From assembly GCF_042242105.1 (NCBI RefSeq), contig NC_092012.1, forward strand, positions 36,663,993-36,727,992: a DNA stretch of 64,000 bases. The letters are read 5' to 3'. Position 1 is the first letter of the stretch; each line of letters begins with the position of its first letter. Below, one piece after another: positions 30,840 to 44,160 of the stretch. The DNA comes from Pempheris klunzingeri. Its lineage: Eukaryota > Chordata > Actinopteri > Acropomatiformes > Pempheridae. A program made the position numbers and the translations under genes. The notes under the pieces were generated by a model that saw only the letters and a program-made list of their open reading frames with translations, had not been told where the DNA came from and did no database searches.

Positions 30840-31510
30840 TAGTTTCGTATTTTAAAAGTCTTCTAGTGTATGGAAGGAATTAGAGGGAAAGGAAGTGAAA
30901 TGTCTCATGCAGACAATCTATTAATGTTATCGCAAACAGAACAGGGAATGCAATGCTTCTGAACATACTCCGTGATTACTGTGAAAAATGGGCAATCATT
31001 GGATATCTAGATAACACTAAAATTATGATATTTCAAAAAATGCCATCTTCCTTTGGGAGAGACAGCACAGAGTAACACAACAGACTACACACACCTCGAC
31101 TTAACCATCCCTGCTTCAGGACATTTTGTCAAGGCTGTCAGTGCATCAGCAGATAAAGCTCAGCGAGCTTATTAGAGTACAAGAAAATCAAATCCTCCAA
31201 GAAAGATTTGGCTAAAAGTTTACTAGAGTGTTATTGAGCTAATCCTTTTGTATGGAAGTGAAGTTTGGGGCCCATTATTTAAACAAGAACACTGGGACTC
31301 AAAACCTTTAGAAAAAGTATATGTTGAGTTCTGTAAAACATAGTGAGAGTGCCCAAACCGTGGCTGCAGAGCAGAGCTGGGCCAATTCCCCTCTTAATTC
31401 AAATCAAAAATAGAACAATCACATTTTGGAACCACTCAATAGAGTCAGATTCGGATTCATACCAACACAGAGCATATTTAACACAGTAAAGCCAGCTGAC
31501 CCCAGGTGCA
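30840..31510 (+). mobile_element. Decayed LINE reverse-transcriptase remnant
   Basis: Broken plus-strand frames resemble the C-terminal region of fish LINE ORF2: a YGSEVWGP-like segment at about 31245-31275, then EHWDSKPLEKVYVEFCK, and a RAELG-like block near 31370. Many stops and frame changes show it is old. It lies between chrna3 and chrnb4. Boundaries are approximate. Confidence 0.55.
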
Positions 31511-33533
31511 AACACCTGGAATGGAACAAATAAGCAGACCAGGTTCACATGTCAAAATGATGTGATCAAAATAATCCTCATCTCACAAATAAAACAGACA
31601 GACAATTGTGTTGTCTCTTATGTGTCTGAGGTTGTGCAAAGCGAACATGGGTAGTGAACATGGATCCTGGTGGTGTTAATATGTTCCCCACATGGTGTAG
31701 ACGCCCATAATACATCACCAAATAGCCCTCAGTCCATCACATACAATCAATAAACACTGTGTGCCACTGGGTCGAGATTTGGGGGGCCCTCAGTGACAAG
31801 AACATAACAGCATTTTTCTTGATTGATTCTTTATTGATTTTGGCTTTTTTATCAGAAACATGTCACTATGTGGGTGGTGGCAGGCCCAGCACTAATTGGG
31901 ACATAGCTCCGCTCCGACTCTGGCTTCCCTTCATGCCTCATTTATTGTCATTTCACAGCGTGTTTTCTGTCCATCAGGTAAGTGAAGAGCAGCTCCAAGT
32001 ACTGCTCAGCCCGTCTGATGTACCCTAAAATAATAAATAGATCCCCAGCAGCACCAGAGATGCTGTTTGGTGTCTGACCCTCCATGTTCAACTCCTTTGA
32101 GTGGGGTGAAAGAATTAACACATTTTTGAGGACTTGTTCGATGTCTGTTGGAAACATAAAAACACCTACCTGTACTGCAGGACAGTGTCTCCATCCATAT
32201 CTTACTGGAGACAAAAGGCTTGAGTGCTGAGTGACAACTCCTCTGGCTTTGTTCAGACTGAAACAGCTGATGGACTGTTGATGGATATGGTGTCGTGCTG
32301 TGCGGTCCCTCTTTTTCTAATGACAGGACACTAACAGGTGAATGAAAAAGCCATGAACGATCCTGAAACCTGTAAACAGAGATTAAACTAACACCTCTGT
32401 CCATTAACACAGATGCTGATCGCCTTCTCTGTACTTAAATGAAGGTCTCACAAAAGAGCCAACAGTCTGCAGAATCTCTGACGAGCCCACTCAGCACTGT
32501 TTACTTAGCAGTAAATCTAGGCAGAGTTTGTGTGTGTCTGAGTGTGTGTGTGTGGTCAGTTCAGCACATTTATGTGAGGCATTGTGTGTGTGTGTGTACC
32601 TCCACTTGTCGGGGTGTACAAATGATCACTGAACAGAGATGACTGCTGATGTAAAGGATGGGCGGCCATGAGGTTACAGTCTAACATATTGTGTTTTATC
32701 TCATCTCTTTTCTATCTCAGTGCAGATTTGTTCAGAAGCTCCTGTTTCTGTGAGGCTGTTGTGATGGCAAAAGTCCTGGTCCTACATAGACATAGAAATG
32801 ACGTCCAGCTCCATCTCCAACGGTTTTGTTGTATCAACATATTTTTTTGCCTGGTCACAAATTCTCACATTTCAAGTGAACCGCTGTCTTATCTGTGTGA
32901 TGAAATGTTCTTATTGGCACATCCTCAGCAAGCCTTTTGGCTCTGAGGACAAACTCTATCACAGGCAACATACATTAACTGAACACTTTGGCAAGACCCT
33001 GACAATTTTAAGACTTTACTGGGGATTTCATATACTTAATCAAACAAATCAATGCACACATTTGTCTTTATTATTCATTCTTTAATCACACATCACATTT
33101 CACAGGTAATATAAGTTAAACACAAATAAGGAATCAAATGAGAAATGGCGGCAGGCAGAGGACCCCATGTCTCAGTTTTATTGGGTATATTTCTACAGTT
33201 CTGCAGATATCCTTTGTAGACATGAAGGGAAATGGCCTGCCACAATGCCACATCATGTACCCTGCAGTTGTACCATCTCCTCAGGGCTTTAGACCAGGAG
33301 GTGTTGATTATTGGAAGACATTTTATCCATGTACTGCCGATCCTGTCTGCTCCCCTGATGTGCACAGTGAGTATTGGTTGGGTTTGACCCAGAGCTGTTA
33401 GAACTCTTTAACCCCACCGATATGATCCTACAGGCTTTAAGCAAACACCAAACAGACTTTGTAACTACTACTGGCCTGCATCTGCTTACAAGAATGCTTG
33501 TCTTAATGGCTTGATTGTGGTTAAATAAAGAAA
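31511..33533. other. chrna3-chrnb4 intergenic stretch
   Basis: No gene supported. TG-rich microsatellite runs lie at about 32529-32600. TTTATT at 33177-33182 and 33067-33072 (AATAAA on minus) are possible poly(A) signals for chrnb4, whose stop codon is at 33534-33536. Confidence 0.4.
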
Positions 33534-36500
33534 TCACATGCGAGGACTATCTGAGCTGGGCTGCTGGTTGGGAGGAATCTGACTCTGGAAGAGAGGCTGG
33601 AGAAATAAGCCCAGTGTACCCACCACACACACAATCACAAAGATCCACAGGAACATCCGATCCACCACCATAGCCACATACTTCCAGTCCTCAATCACCT
33701 GCAAATACACAGAAATTACATTTACATTAGTTTATAATTAGTTTATTATCATGGCAGTGTTGCAGAGCTGTGAGACGACCTGCTGCAGGGTGCTGCCTGT
33801 GGATGCTGCACGGCCTCTGTGCAGCCACTCGGGGGCAGAGAGAGAAACCGAGTCAATGAATGAGGGAATAAGTGGTGACAGTGAATCACTTTTGTATCTT
33901 CTTTGCATCCAAACAAACTGTAAAACCCTAACAACACATCTTACATACATCTTGGGAATATGTCTTGCAGTAGGATTATTTCAAAGGTGTTACATCCTGT
34001 CTGAACAGTAACAGTGCTTGTTGTAGGTAAGCTCATTCTTAGGATGTTGACTGGGTAATATTTGAATGGGAGCATAGTAAAGTCATATCCCTGTTAGGGG
34101 GGTTTTTATTTTGCTGACACTGACACTAAAACAGCTATTGACCCTTTCACCCCATTTTCAATGCTGTCCTTGGTAGTTTTTGGATTAAGTAATTTCTCAT
34201 TCCTTCTTTCCTCCTTAATTTATTGATTTATCAGAGAAAGCAATTGATTATCCAAAGTCTGCCTGGGTCACAGTAGTACTTAAGGTTAATGGTATTCCTT
34301 CCTGTGCCTGTCAGGGGTCATAGAATAAACGGTAAATGTTATCACATCAGTACAAACACGCATAATCCAGTTTATTGGAATAGATGGAAGAGAAGGGCGA
34401 AGAACCAAGTAGGTAAGGCTTTGATGGCAGAAAATAACTCTAAACATGGCCAAAGTTATTTTAGCTACCACCTTTTAATCTTGTCACAGCATGAGCACAT
34501 AAAAATGTTGCATCCAATCATATTGTCTCATTATTTGACTGATGCTGGCCACACAATTTTCCAAGTTTTCTATTTTCTATTCAGTAACTCATGTCTGGTT
34601 AGCATAAAATCTGTAAACAGGAAGTTAACAGCTCTCTCTAAAGTTCAAAAATCCACCAACCAGCCAAATCTCACTAATTAACCCATTTTTCACTTGTTAA
34701 AAATATAAAAAAACATCAATTTGTGGTTTTAGAGTTATTATGTGCAGCAATTACAGTATTTCCTAACTAACAACTTTGTATCCATTACTTTTTGCAGTGT
34801 CTCAACATGGCTAAAATAGTGACAGTGTGTAACTTTTGGGTGTTATTGCAACTCAACCAGCTGCTGCCCTGCTGACGTCACGCTGCCCTGCTGCTGCCAT
34901 GCTACCCTGCTGACGTCACGCTGCCCTGCTGATGTCACGCTGCCCTGCTGCTCTGCTGACGTCACGCTGCCCTGCTGACATGCTGCTCTTCTGCTGCCAC
35001 GCTGCTCTGCTGACCCGCTGCCCTGCTGACACGCTGCTCTGCTGACACGCTGCCCTGCTGACACGCTGCCCTGCTGATATCACACTGCCCTGCTGACATG
35101 CTGCTCTTCTGCTGCCATGCTGCTCTGCTGACCCGCTGCCCTGCTGACACGCTGCTCTGCTGACACGCTGCCCTGCTGATATCACACTGCCCTGCTGATA
35201 TCACACTGCCCTGCTGCTCTGCTGACACGCTGCTCTGCTGATACGCTGCCCTGCTGACGTCACGCTGCCCTGCTGCTCTGCTGACACGCTGCTCTGCTGA
35301 TGTCACGCTGCCCTGCTGACACGCTGCTCTGCTGACACGCTGCTCTGCTGACGTCACGCTGCCCTGCTGCTCTGCTGACACGCTGCCCTGCTGTCCTGCT
35401 GACACGCTGCTCTGCTGACATCACGCTGCCCTGCTGCTCTGCTGATGTCACGCTGCTCTGCTCCTGTCACGCTGCTCTGCTCCTGACACACTGCCCTGCT
35501 GCCCTGCTGACCCGCTGCTCTGCTGACGTCACGCTGCCCTGCTGACACGCTGCCCTGCTGACACGCTGCTCTGCTGATGTCACGCTGCTCTGCTGCTCTG
35601 CTGCTCTGCTCCTGTCACACTGCCCTGCTGCTCTGCTTCTGTCACGCTGCTCTGCTGCCATCTGGTCACTAAAATGTCACTAATGAGCTGCTGCTCGTGA
35701 GCTGTCAGGTTGCCGTGGTGACGGTGCCTGCAGAGCCACACACTCTTTTCATTGAGATTACAGCTGTGACACACCTCCGAAAATCCAGGTTTTACTCAAA
35801 ATGGTACGTGTCACAGCTTTAAAGCTTTAAATTAGGTGGAAACAGCTGAGGGTCTTGTGACCTGGTTAAAAGTTTAATGGAGTCTCTAGCTGACAGTAAG
35901 AGGAAGCTATAAGCTTTCTAAGTGGAGGAAGTTGAAGAGAATTTGAAAAATACATACACTCTGATCATCATCGTCTCCCATCATGTGCTCAGCCACAAAG
36001 CGCACCCCATTCACCGCTTCCTGGACATCAGACACCCAATCTGAGTTGCTTCTCTGCTGGAGGTCCTGGGTGGAAGTGAAACCGCTGGGAAGGTGATCGG
36101 TGGAGCGCAAGTCCCCTTTCCTGTTGGAGTAGCTGTAGCTTAGTGGAGGAGCTACGTTTCTGTGTCCCGGGGTGGAGAAGGCAGAGTCAGAGGACAGCAG
36201 GGCAGAAGACGACATGTTGATACCTGTTTTGGATGCAACTGGGTAACCCAAGCCCAAAATGGCTCTCCTCGCCCTTAGACATCGCTGTTGGCGAAGTCTC
36301 TGGCGTGCAGAGTTATTGTGAGGGCGTCTCATGAAGAGTAATGCAGGCAGTTTGACAAGAAAAATCAGCTTGACCCAGGATGGCATAGTGTGGGTGCTGG
36401 GAGAGCGGTGGTGCACGTTGAGCACACACACACTGGTGATGATGGAGAAGGTCACCAGCACCATGGTGAACATCAGGTACTTGCCAATCAGGGGCACATC

Positions 36501-39500
36501 CAGTGAGGTGGGAGGAACAATCTTTGAGATTAATAGCAGGAACACAGTGAGAGCCAAGAGAACAGAGATGCAGAGGGTCATCTTCTCCCCACAGTCTGAT
36601 GGTAAGTAGAAGACCAGAATGGCCAGAGAGGTGATCAAAACACAGGGAATAATGAGATTGATGGTGTAGAAAAGAGGCTTCCTTTTGATGATGAAGTCAT
36701 ATGTGAGGTCTACATAGGTGGGATCCAGAGGGTTGACAGTCCGTCTGCCTGGCAGCGCCAAGATATCCCACTCCCCACTGGGAGTGAAGTCATCCATACT
36801 GGCCACCTCAGACTTCAAGATCAGGTCAATCTCTGTGTGGTCGTATGTCCAAGAGCGGAACTTGAGGGTGCAGTTCTGCTGGTCGAAGGGAAAATGCTTG
36901 ACCTCGATCTTACAGGCGCTTTTGTAGATGGCTGGAGGAAGCCAGTTGATGCTGCCATTGAAAAGGACAATGGCATTGGTGAAGACTGTCACCTCATAGG
37001 TACCATCAGCACTATGAGAAGAGAAAGACAGAAGAGTTTAGAGAACCTGTGAATCAATCTCTGCGGCTTGTGTTCTGAACCCAGCAGTCATAGTGAAGAT
37101 TGGAAGAAAGCCACACATACTCAAGATTTGTTTTGTTTCTACTGCAAAAAAAAAAAAAAATTCACAAGAACAGCCTAAAATAATAAAACCATCATATATA
37201 AACTCTGTAGAGGCTTCAGAGAATCAATTTGAAAACGTATTAATGGTGAACAGAACAGAACCCCCCCCCTCATTGCTGTCCAAAAACATTTGAACCTTAT
37301 ACGGACAACATTGGCAGATTCTAAAAATAATACAAACATTGCACATAGGCATGTAAAATCTCTCTGTAACGTAACACTCGTTCCAGTGACGCTTACTTGT
37401 TATAGAGGACGATATCTGGCAGCCAGATGTGTCTGGAGGGAATACGCAGCTTGTCGATACCTTCGTACTTTGCAGGGTCCCATGATAACCTGTAATCCAC
37501 CCAGTGCTGCAGACGCAAAGAGGCCTGGTCATTAGTCTGACTTCCACTCACTTTCTCAAAACCAGCTCATTTCTAATTACATGCTTCATTATCAGTGAAA
37601 TATGTTTGGAGCACAATCACAGTTTGTTCCACGCTCAGAGACAAAGACTGGATATGGTTTAATCCAAGTTCAGGGGGAAGGACATTTAACAAGACATAGG
37701 CTGGCTGAGAGTATATGAGTCTGAGCTTCATTACACTTACCTGAGTGAGCCAGACATTTGTGGTCATGATCTGTTCTCTCTCATTCTGCAAATGCACAAG
37801 TGAGGTAGAATTACTTTCACAGCAGTTTTCACGCAAAGACAATTAGCTAATGTTAAACTGTGTTACCTGACCCTGAACACTGATTTAACACTGAACTGTC
37901 TCGTTCTGATCCTGGACCCATGAGGGTCTAACACTCTTTTCAGCTCTGGACCTCGGAGGGTCAACTGAGCTAAGCTCAGTGCTGTCTTTCTGCCTCCTCA
38001 TCTGGATTGAGGAGAACTCTTCCCCAGAGCCCTCTTACATTCCTGAGGGCCTCTGCCTCAGTTTGCCCTGTACCAGACCAGGCCACCCTGTTTCATAGCA
38101 GCGGCACGAAGTCCTGTCTGAACCAAGCTTCTCAGCACCAGCAGGTATGACCCAAAGTCTGCCAGCTGATCATCAGAGCAACAGGAGCACGCCAGCAGGT
38201 TAGCACTGAGCTGCTAACTAGCAAGGGACAAAGGAGCGACGGGATTCCTCCAGCCTGCAACCAGGACAGCAAGGACAAAGAACCACAACCTTCTCCCAGC
38301 CTGGTTCATCAACAGGCTAAGAAGCAGCACACTTAAGGACCTTCTTCTCCCATTTTAAGGACTGGTTACAAACTCTAACTGGGCATATATAGAATAGCAT
38401 AACTATATACATGGCTAAGCAATAGTGTAACATTGTTAATGTATTGGTTTTGATTTGCTTTATTGAGCACTGAGTTTGATTACTGTGATGTGTTGTAGTT
38501 TACTGTGCAGCCATAAAGTAAAGTTGAGGTTAGTTGCTCACACAGACACAGTCTACATGCAGACTAACCATCCTCTCCTGACCTGCACCTTTATCTACAC
38601 ACTCACACATACAGTTTACAATAGGCCTCGACTGAGAGACAAAGCTAAGCTAACAGCTGCAGCACTTAGCTTTACTTTGTCTGCCTCTGACCCACACACC
38701 AGGGGGTCTGGTAATCATCATTTGGCTTCCCCCACCTTTTATGGTCTTCCATCTTTCATTCCTTTTGCCTAGTCACACGTACACACCCCTCACACACACA
38801 TACACACACACACACACACTCTCCTTATCCTTTGTTAGCTAGTCAGTCACACTTAGTTAGAATGTTTATGATTGATTTTGTAATGTTTTAATACACATGG
38901 TGTCTTCTTTAATATTGTGTGTGTACTGAGTGAATACTGCCAACCTCTACTCTGTCAAGAACTCCGAAATCCTTCAGCTAGCTATCAATGTGATAATTTT
39001 GGTAGTAGTTATTAAGTTAATTATTAATCATAATACCAAATTGATAGTTTAGTAATTTTATGAGTTATTTAATTAATTCAATTAAATTAATTCAATTAAA
39101 CTATCTTTTTCCTCGTTTATCAAGGTGGTGCCCCAATCGAGGTGGACTTAACACAATGTCCCATTATTTTAAATAATTATAAATTATCTTTGATAGTTAT
39201 TAATTATTTCTGATAGCCAAATTGCCCCATACAAGGTACCAAACATTTTTGGTGCCGCCGTATGAGATTATTAATTGTCCAAACATGATTGGAACCCCTA
39301 CAGTTATTGGTGCCCAAGATACCAAAGCACAACACCAGTTAAAAGTCTATTCTAAAGAACCCTTTGGAAGATTTGGTGGTGACCAAAAGGTATTATAGTT
39401 CATTAATAGGGCTGCAGGGTATGTCAGACAAAAAAGACCTGAATAGTAATAGCAAAAAGAAGAGCATTTTCACTAAATATCCCAATACTATCTCTTGGTT

Positions 39501-42500
39501 CATGGTCTGTTATACAACTGTGTAGCTTGAACTTACTAAAACCCAGTCGACCTACAAAACGCAGATGATACAGCTGCTTGGAAATGCTGAGGACCAAGAG
39601 AAGAAGGCGTCCTGTGTTGGTGTCACAAGAATACGAGAACATTTTGTGCCCAGAATTCATTACGATCTCGATCTCGATTTGACGATGTCAGCATCTAAAC
39701 AGCTACTTTCTGACTCTGGAAACTTTCATTGGAGAGCAAAAGTTATCAAAGATTTGAGGATTGTGTTGTAACATTGAATTCAGGTGAACCTTCCTGCATA
39801 CTGTCATCTCTAAGCTGCATTTAGCTTGAAATGAGGTCAAAAGTAACTGAAATCCTCTCTTCTCAGATTGCTTGTTAACATGTTTGTTGGTGGCCCTGTC
39901 ATCACACTGCCATGACATACACGCCCCATAAAGTGATACCAAATGCCAATTACTCCAAGGGGTACAATGCAAACTCATACAGTGAGGCTGTGAATGGGCC
40001 TTGCTGCCTCGGAGTGCAGCTGGGAGGAGCTGCTGCTGTAAATCAGAGGAGAGCCTCTATCACTGAGGCTAAAACAGGTTTATGGCCCCGTTTAATCCAA
40101 TGTGCTGAAGTTTCAATCTGGGCATGACAGAGGCAGAGATCACAGCTGACCACATTTATCCTCTACTTTATCCATCTGTTTAGAGCTGCACCCTCTCCAC
40201 ACAGGCTGCTTTGTGATTAAGTACTTTCTCAAAGCGTTGTGGCTCTTGCCCTGTCTTTTCTATCATCCTCTTCATTTCACTCTGTCTTTGCTTGTCCCTC
40301 TTTGTCTCCCCAGGACAGTCTCCCTCAAACATAAACACATGCAAACACATGCTCGTGGTGGGCAGGAGTGTCTGGAGCCTTACCACACTGATGAGCTGAG
40401 CCAGAGACACCTGCAGCTTCACTGTGACTCTCTCTGTCCTGTTGACGGCCGGGCGGATGAGTGGATTGTAGCGACTCTTTCCCAGCAGCCAGTTCATGAG
40501 ACGCTCCTCTGAGTCGGCACAGCTGCCGCCTAGTGACACAGTTTTGATCAGTGAACAGGTACTGAATACACTCCCAAAATGTCAGTATCAAGACAAAACT
40601 ACACCTAATGTTCTATGGAGAGACCAAACCCACCAACCCCTTAGGCCATGGACACTCTGTGACTTCATAACGGGTTAGGGTTGGTTGTTGGTTGCTGTAG
40701 GAAGGTATGGTGGAGTCCATGCTACTTGCTTGTTCCTTACTGATTTTGAATCCATTTGACCCAACAATTACAGACTGGCTCCATTTGTCGGCATAACTGT
40801 ATTTCTTAATGGAATGAGTTGATTGTTTAAAGCCCCTACATTCAGCTGTCACACTGAGCTATGTTTGAAATTGAGGATGGAGCTGTGATGGAGTGAGCTT
40901 TCATTGGTGAATGTACCGTAGTGGCTTCCCACTTTGGTCCCAATTACTGATCCCCACATTACTGATTTCTGGCCATTCAGAGGATTCATACTTGGGACGT
41001 GTCAATTACAATTTAAAAGTCAGCTTAAGTGTGCAACGAAAGACTTCATTTAGCGTACCAATGCTATGGAAGACAGTTTAGCAAACCCCAAATAACATCC
41101 ACTGCTCATGTTTGGTGTGAGCTGGAGCGTATTTAAGTTCCATAATGTGCTGTCTTTCTGAGTGAAAAAACGTAAGTGGACAGAGAATAATAAACAAGCA
41201 GAAATTTCTTCAGAGTCTTGAGATTTGACTGGATCCCTCCAAAATGGCTGCAGCTTTGCAAATATGGTGGTGCAAGCAGCAGAGGACTACAGCCACACAC
41301 CCCTCATGAGGGTGAAGGATGAGGGAGAAATTAACAGATTAGACTTCAACCAAACACAGTATTAGCCAACTGATACCCAAACGCACTCCTCTGATCCATG
41401 ACGACCACAGCCTGCTAGCTAATGCTCAAGTGTGCTTTTATGTGATGGGTGGAGAGGGCTAGTTGCCTGCAAATCACATTTGACTGGATTGATTTTCATA
41501 TGTGCTCTAGAGCTGGTTGATTATTTTGTTATATATTTGTCATAAAACAAGTGGTAAATGAACAATAGACATAAGGATACAGAATTAGAACTTTGTATGT
41601 TTTATTTATTTTGAAGTTAGAGAAATGGTCACTTTTTTTAAACTCAGCATTAACTGTTCATAGGTCCATAGCAGCACATGAAACATGAAAGCTGAAAGCA
41701 ACACGATTATCCACCAGCTTGACATTCCACATCCTTAGTTTCTCCGTCTTTTTATAAAGGGCGCACTACCTCCTATTGTGGCACTGAATGTTGGCGCCAT
41801 CCTGTATGAAACTGGTCCATTATCAGAGTAAATCATCAGTTCGCTGGACAACAATCGTTGGTCATCACCCTGCGCAGTATGTCCTCTCTGCCTGCCTCTG
41901 TGCTAAAGCTGGCTAAAGAAAAAAAATTGAAACACTGAATAAGAAGTCAGCAAATCTGTTCCTGCTCACTTGAATGTGTCCGACTGCTATATACAAACTG
42001 CACATATAAATTGTCTTAAGGGAAACAGCAGCTGTTAATTAAAGAGGCCACGGATGGCTGTGTTGTGGAAATTATATTGAAATCTTGTGAAGGCCTCAGT
42101 GTCCTTTCCAAATAAGTAATTACATTTGGGATGAGGGCAGATATTTTCACAGCATGATAATAATTCTGTTCTTGCTTAAAGGCAGACCACAGAATGTATC
42201 TTTGAGATGAGAAGGAGCCATGAATGGCAACACTTCCACTCCATCCCTGATGAATGATGCCATGTCGGGTGAAGCCAAGCCTGATTGAAACTGATGATCT
42301 GTTTTTCCCATCTGGAGCAGAATGAATCCATGTAGCACTACCTCTTCCATTTCCTTTACATCCAGATGGTTATTAATGCCCCCACGTGGTGTAAAAGCTG
42401 CTGAGTCAACTCTCCAGTGAGGTGAGACTCTTACTGATGGGCCCCTTGAGGAGGAAACGCTGCTGTTGTCAATATTCTGCAGAGGGATGCCCACCCCATG

Positions 42501-43862
42501 TGCCGTGTGTGAAGCTATATGATGATGCACTGTGCTGTGGGTGAGAACAGTGTTGGACTCCAAAGTTTCTCCTCTTGCTGTTGCTTGGAGTGTCATTATC
42601 GTCCCTCAGACTTCTGAAGCTTGGATGGCATGGCTTACCAACAGTCTGGCCCCACAGGTCGGCACATGCCGTCATTTGGCTGAGGTCCCACCGGCACAGT
42701 GGGACCTCCACAGCTCTCTGTAACAGATGGCGTGTTCGTTGTCAAAGCCCTTGGAGACCAGAGTCAAACAAGCTCTGCCCTCCCCAGAGGTGAATGCCAC
42801 AGGCAAACCACCCAAACCTGTGATTACCTGCCATGAAATTACACACACACACACACTACTATATGTGTGTGTGGAGGTTTAGTGTTTCAAATGGGCAGCG
42901 TCTCACGAGTGCTGTGTTGACATTATGTGTGTGAGTTCAGGCGTGTTAATACGATGCTGGAGTCAGCCGCTGTGGAGCTGATAAGGTCACTATGCCTAGC
43001 ACACTGGAAGTCGGAGAGCCCACACGTGTGTGAATGAATCAGACCATGGGCCAAAAGGCTAAATACGCTTTCTTCTTTCTTCTCTTCCACTCCTTCATGG
43101 TCCACCTCTTAGTGATTTGATAATCAACAGTTATTAATAAGAATTGGGCATTATCACTCCATCTGTTTGTCCTCCCCTTTATATACAGGAAAAGGAGAAG
43201 TACAAAGTTTTGTCATAACTGACTGATAAACACAGGGACACTGGCAGTGCCACAGGATGAGCTACTTTACTTTCTTGATTTATCCTGTAACTTTGAATCC
43301 CAGTGATCTCACTGAATGAGGCCACGCTGGTCATGTGAGACAGTGAAGTAAAGTAAAGAGGTTTCCTGATGCTAATCAGGTCATTCTATGGGCTTAGGAA
43401 GCTGTTTCTAACATTGTTCAGACTTCTCATGTTGTAGACGCCTATTGGTTAGGGTTAGTGACCCCACACTAAATAAGTCAGACCTTCATTTGAATGCTGA
43501 TTTGGTGGCTAAAGGTCACATTTGACAGCAGGACTGACTCAACAAATTACTTACAGCAGCAATGTGCAGAAATACAGTGGCATCATGTCTCTGCTGAAAA
43601 AACTCATACATTCACAAAATGATTCTTTTTGAAATCTCGGCTATCTGCATATGATCCTACCATTACAGCTGCGTGCAGCTGAGGCACTGAAGTGAAAACT
43701 AAAATCTGACTTCGGGACACTAAAAGAAAGAAAATCAAGTCAGAGCGTCTCGACCCAAAGCCACCCGGAGCTGCCTCACCCGAGCACTTGCACAAAGTAA
43801 AGAAAGACACACTTACAGTGAACTAAAGAGAAGAAGTACAGGATGGAGAGAGCCCGAGTCAT
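33534..43862 (-). CDS. chrnb4: Nicotinic acetylcholine receptor subunit beta-4
   Basis: Exons on the minus strand: 43862-43817, 40529-40384, 37785-37741, 37506-37397, 37011-35958, 33698-33534 (521 aa). Beta-4 provides the complementary face of the agonist site and pairs with alpha-3 in ganglionic receptors. Seen: signal peptide [48 protein letters not shown], Cys-loop C149 and C163, no vicinal Cys pair (as expected for a beta subunit), helices M1-M4 with [19 protein letters not shown], and [20 protein letters not shown] before the last helix. The beta-4 assignment uses [20 protein letters not shown] and the position beside chrna3. The large intron 1 (about 3.3 kb) and the minisatellite-filled intron 5 are the main non-coding features. 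Exon phases match the other two receptor genes. Confidence 0.95.
34848..35660. repeat. GC-rich minisatellite with CRE palindromes in chrnb4 intron 5
   Basis: About 800 bp of CTGCCCTGCTGACACG, CTGCTCTGCTGACGTCACG and related units. The perfect palindrome TGACGTCA, the cAMP-response element consensus, occurs at 34873, 34911, 34957, 35255, 35349 and 35524, with further TGATGTCA and TGACATCA variants. Minus-strand open frames give Ser-Ala-Glu-Gln-Arg repeats and are artefacts. The array lies between the beta-4 exons ending at 35958 and beginning at 33698. Confidence 0.9.
37146..37160. repeat. Poly(A) tract in chrnb4 intron 4
   Basis: Homopolymer A run of about 15 bases in the short intron between exons at 37397 and 37011; a C run of about nine follows near 37261. 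Both may cause assembly or sequencing errors. Confidence 0.6.
38700..39420. repeat. Possible degraded LTR-type or simple-repeat region
   Basis: In chrnb4 intron 2. A CA microsatellite (about 38785-38820) is followed by AT-rich sequence with TTAATTCAATTAAATTAATT and a segment reading GGTGCCCCAATCGAGG, then TTTTTGGTGCCGCCG and TTATTGGTGCCCAAG. Recurring TTGGTGCC next to an AT-rich block is reminiscent of an LTR and primer-binding-site area. No coding domain or paired LTR was found, so this is weak. Confidence 0.25.
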
Positions 43863-44160
43863 CTTGTCGGCATCGTCTGGTCCGCGGAGCTGTCACTGAT
43901 GAAGTCTGGACGCTGCGGGGATCAGCGCTCCTCCCGTCGGACATGCCGGACCCCCCGCGCTCCCAGTTTGGACGCTGAAGCAGCGCTGTGCTGATCTCTG
44001 AGAAACAGAGCATTAACCGCGGACCGGCGGGGCTACTTCCTAACAAACCGCACCGTAAAAGTCACCGACTCCCCGCTCAGTGAACGCGTCTTTACGCGCA
44101 GCAGCGTGCCGAGGCGCGCAGCCCTCTCTGCAGCTCCTGAACCAGGTCTGAGCCTTACAG
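43863..44160 (-). promoter_or_regulatory. GC-rich chrnb4 promoter region
   Basis: The stretch just upstream of the beta-4 ATG is GC-rich with several CpG (GACCCCCCGCGCTCCC, CGCGGACCGGCGGGGC, ACGCGTCTTTACGCGC). This contrasts with the AT-rich surroundings and fits a CpG-type promoter and first exon. No TATA box was seen. The transcription start is not determinable here. Confidence 0.5.

Noticed and set aside
34843-35661. Minus-strand Ser-Ala-Glu-Gln-Arg repeat frames
   Set aside because: Products of the chrnb4 intron minisatellite; several overlapping frames are open at once, as expected for a repeat.
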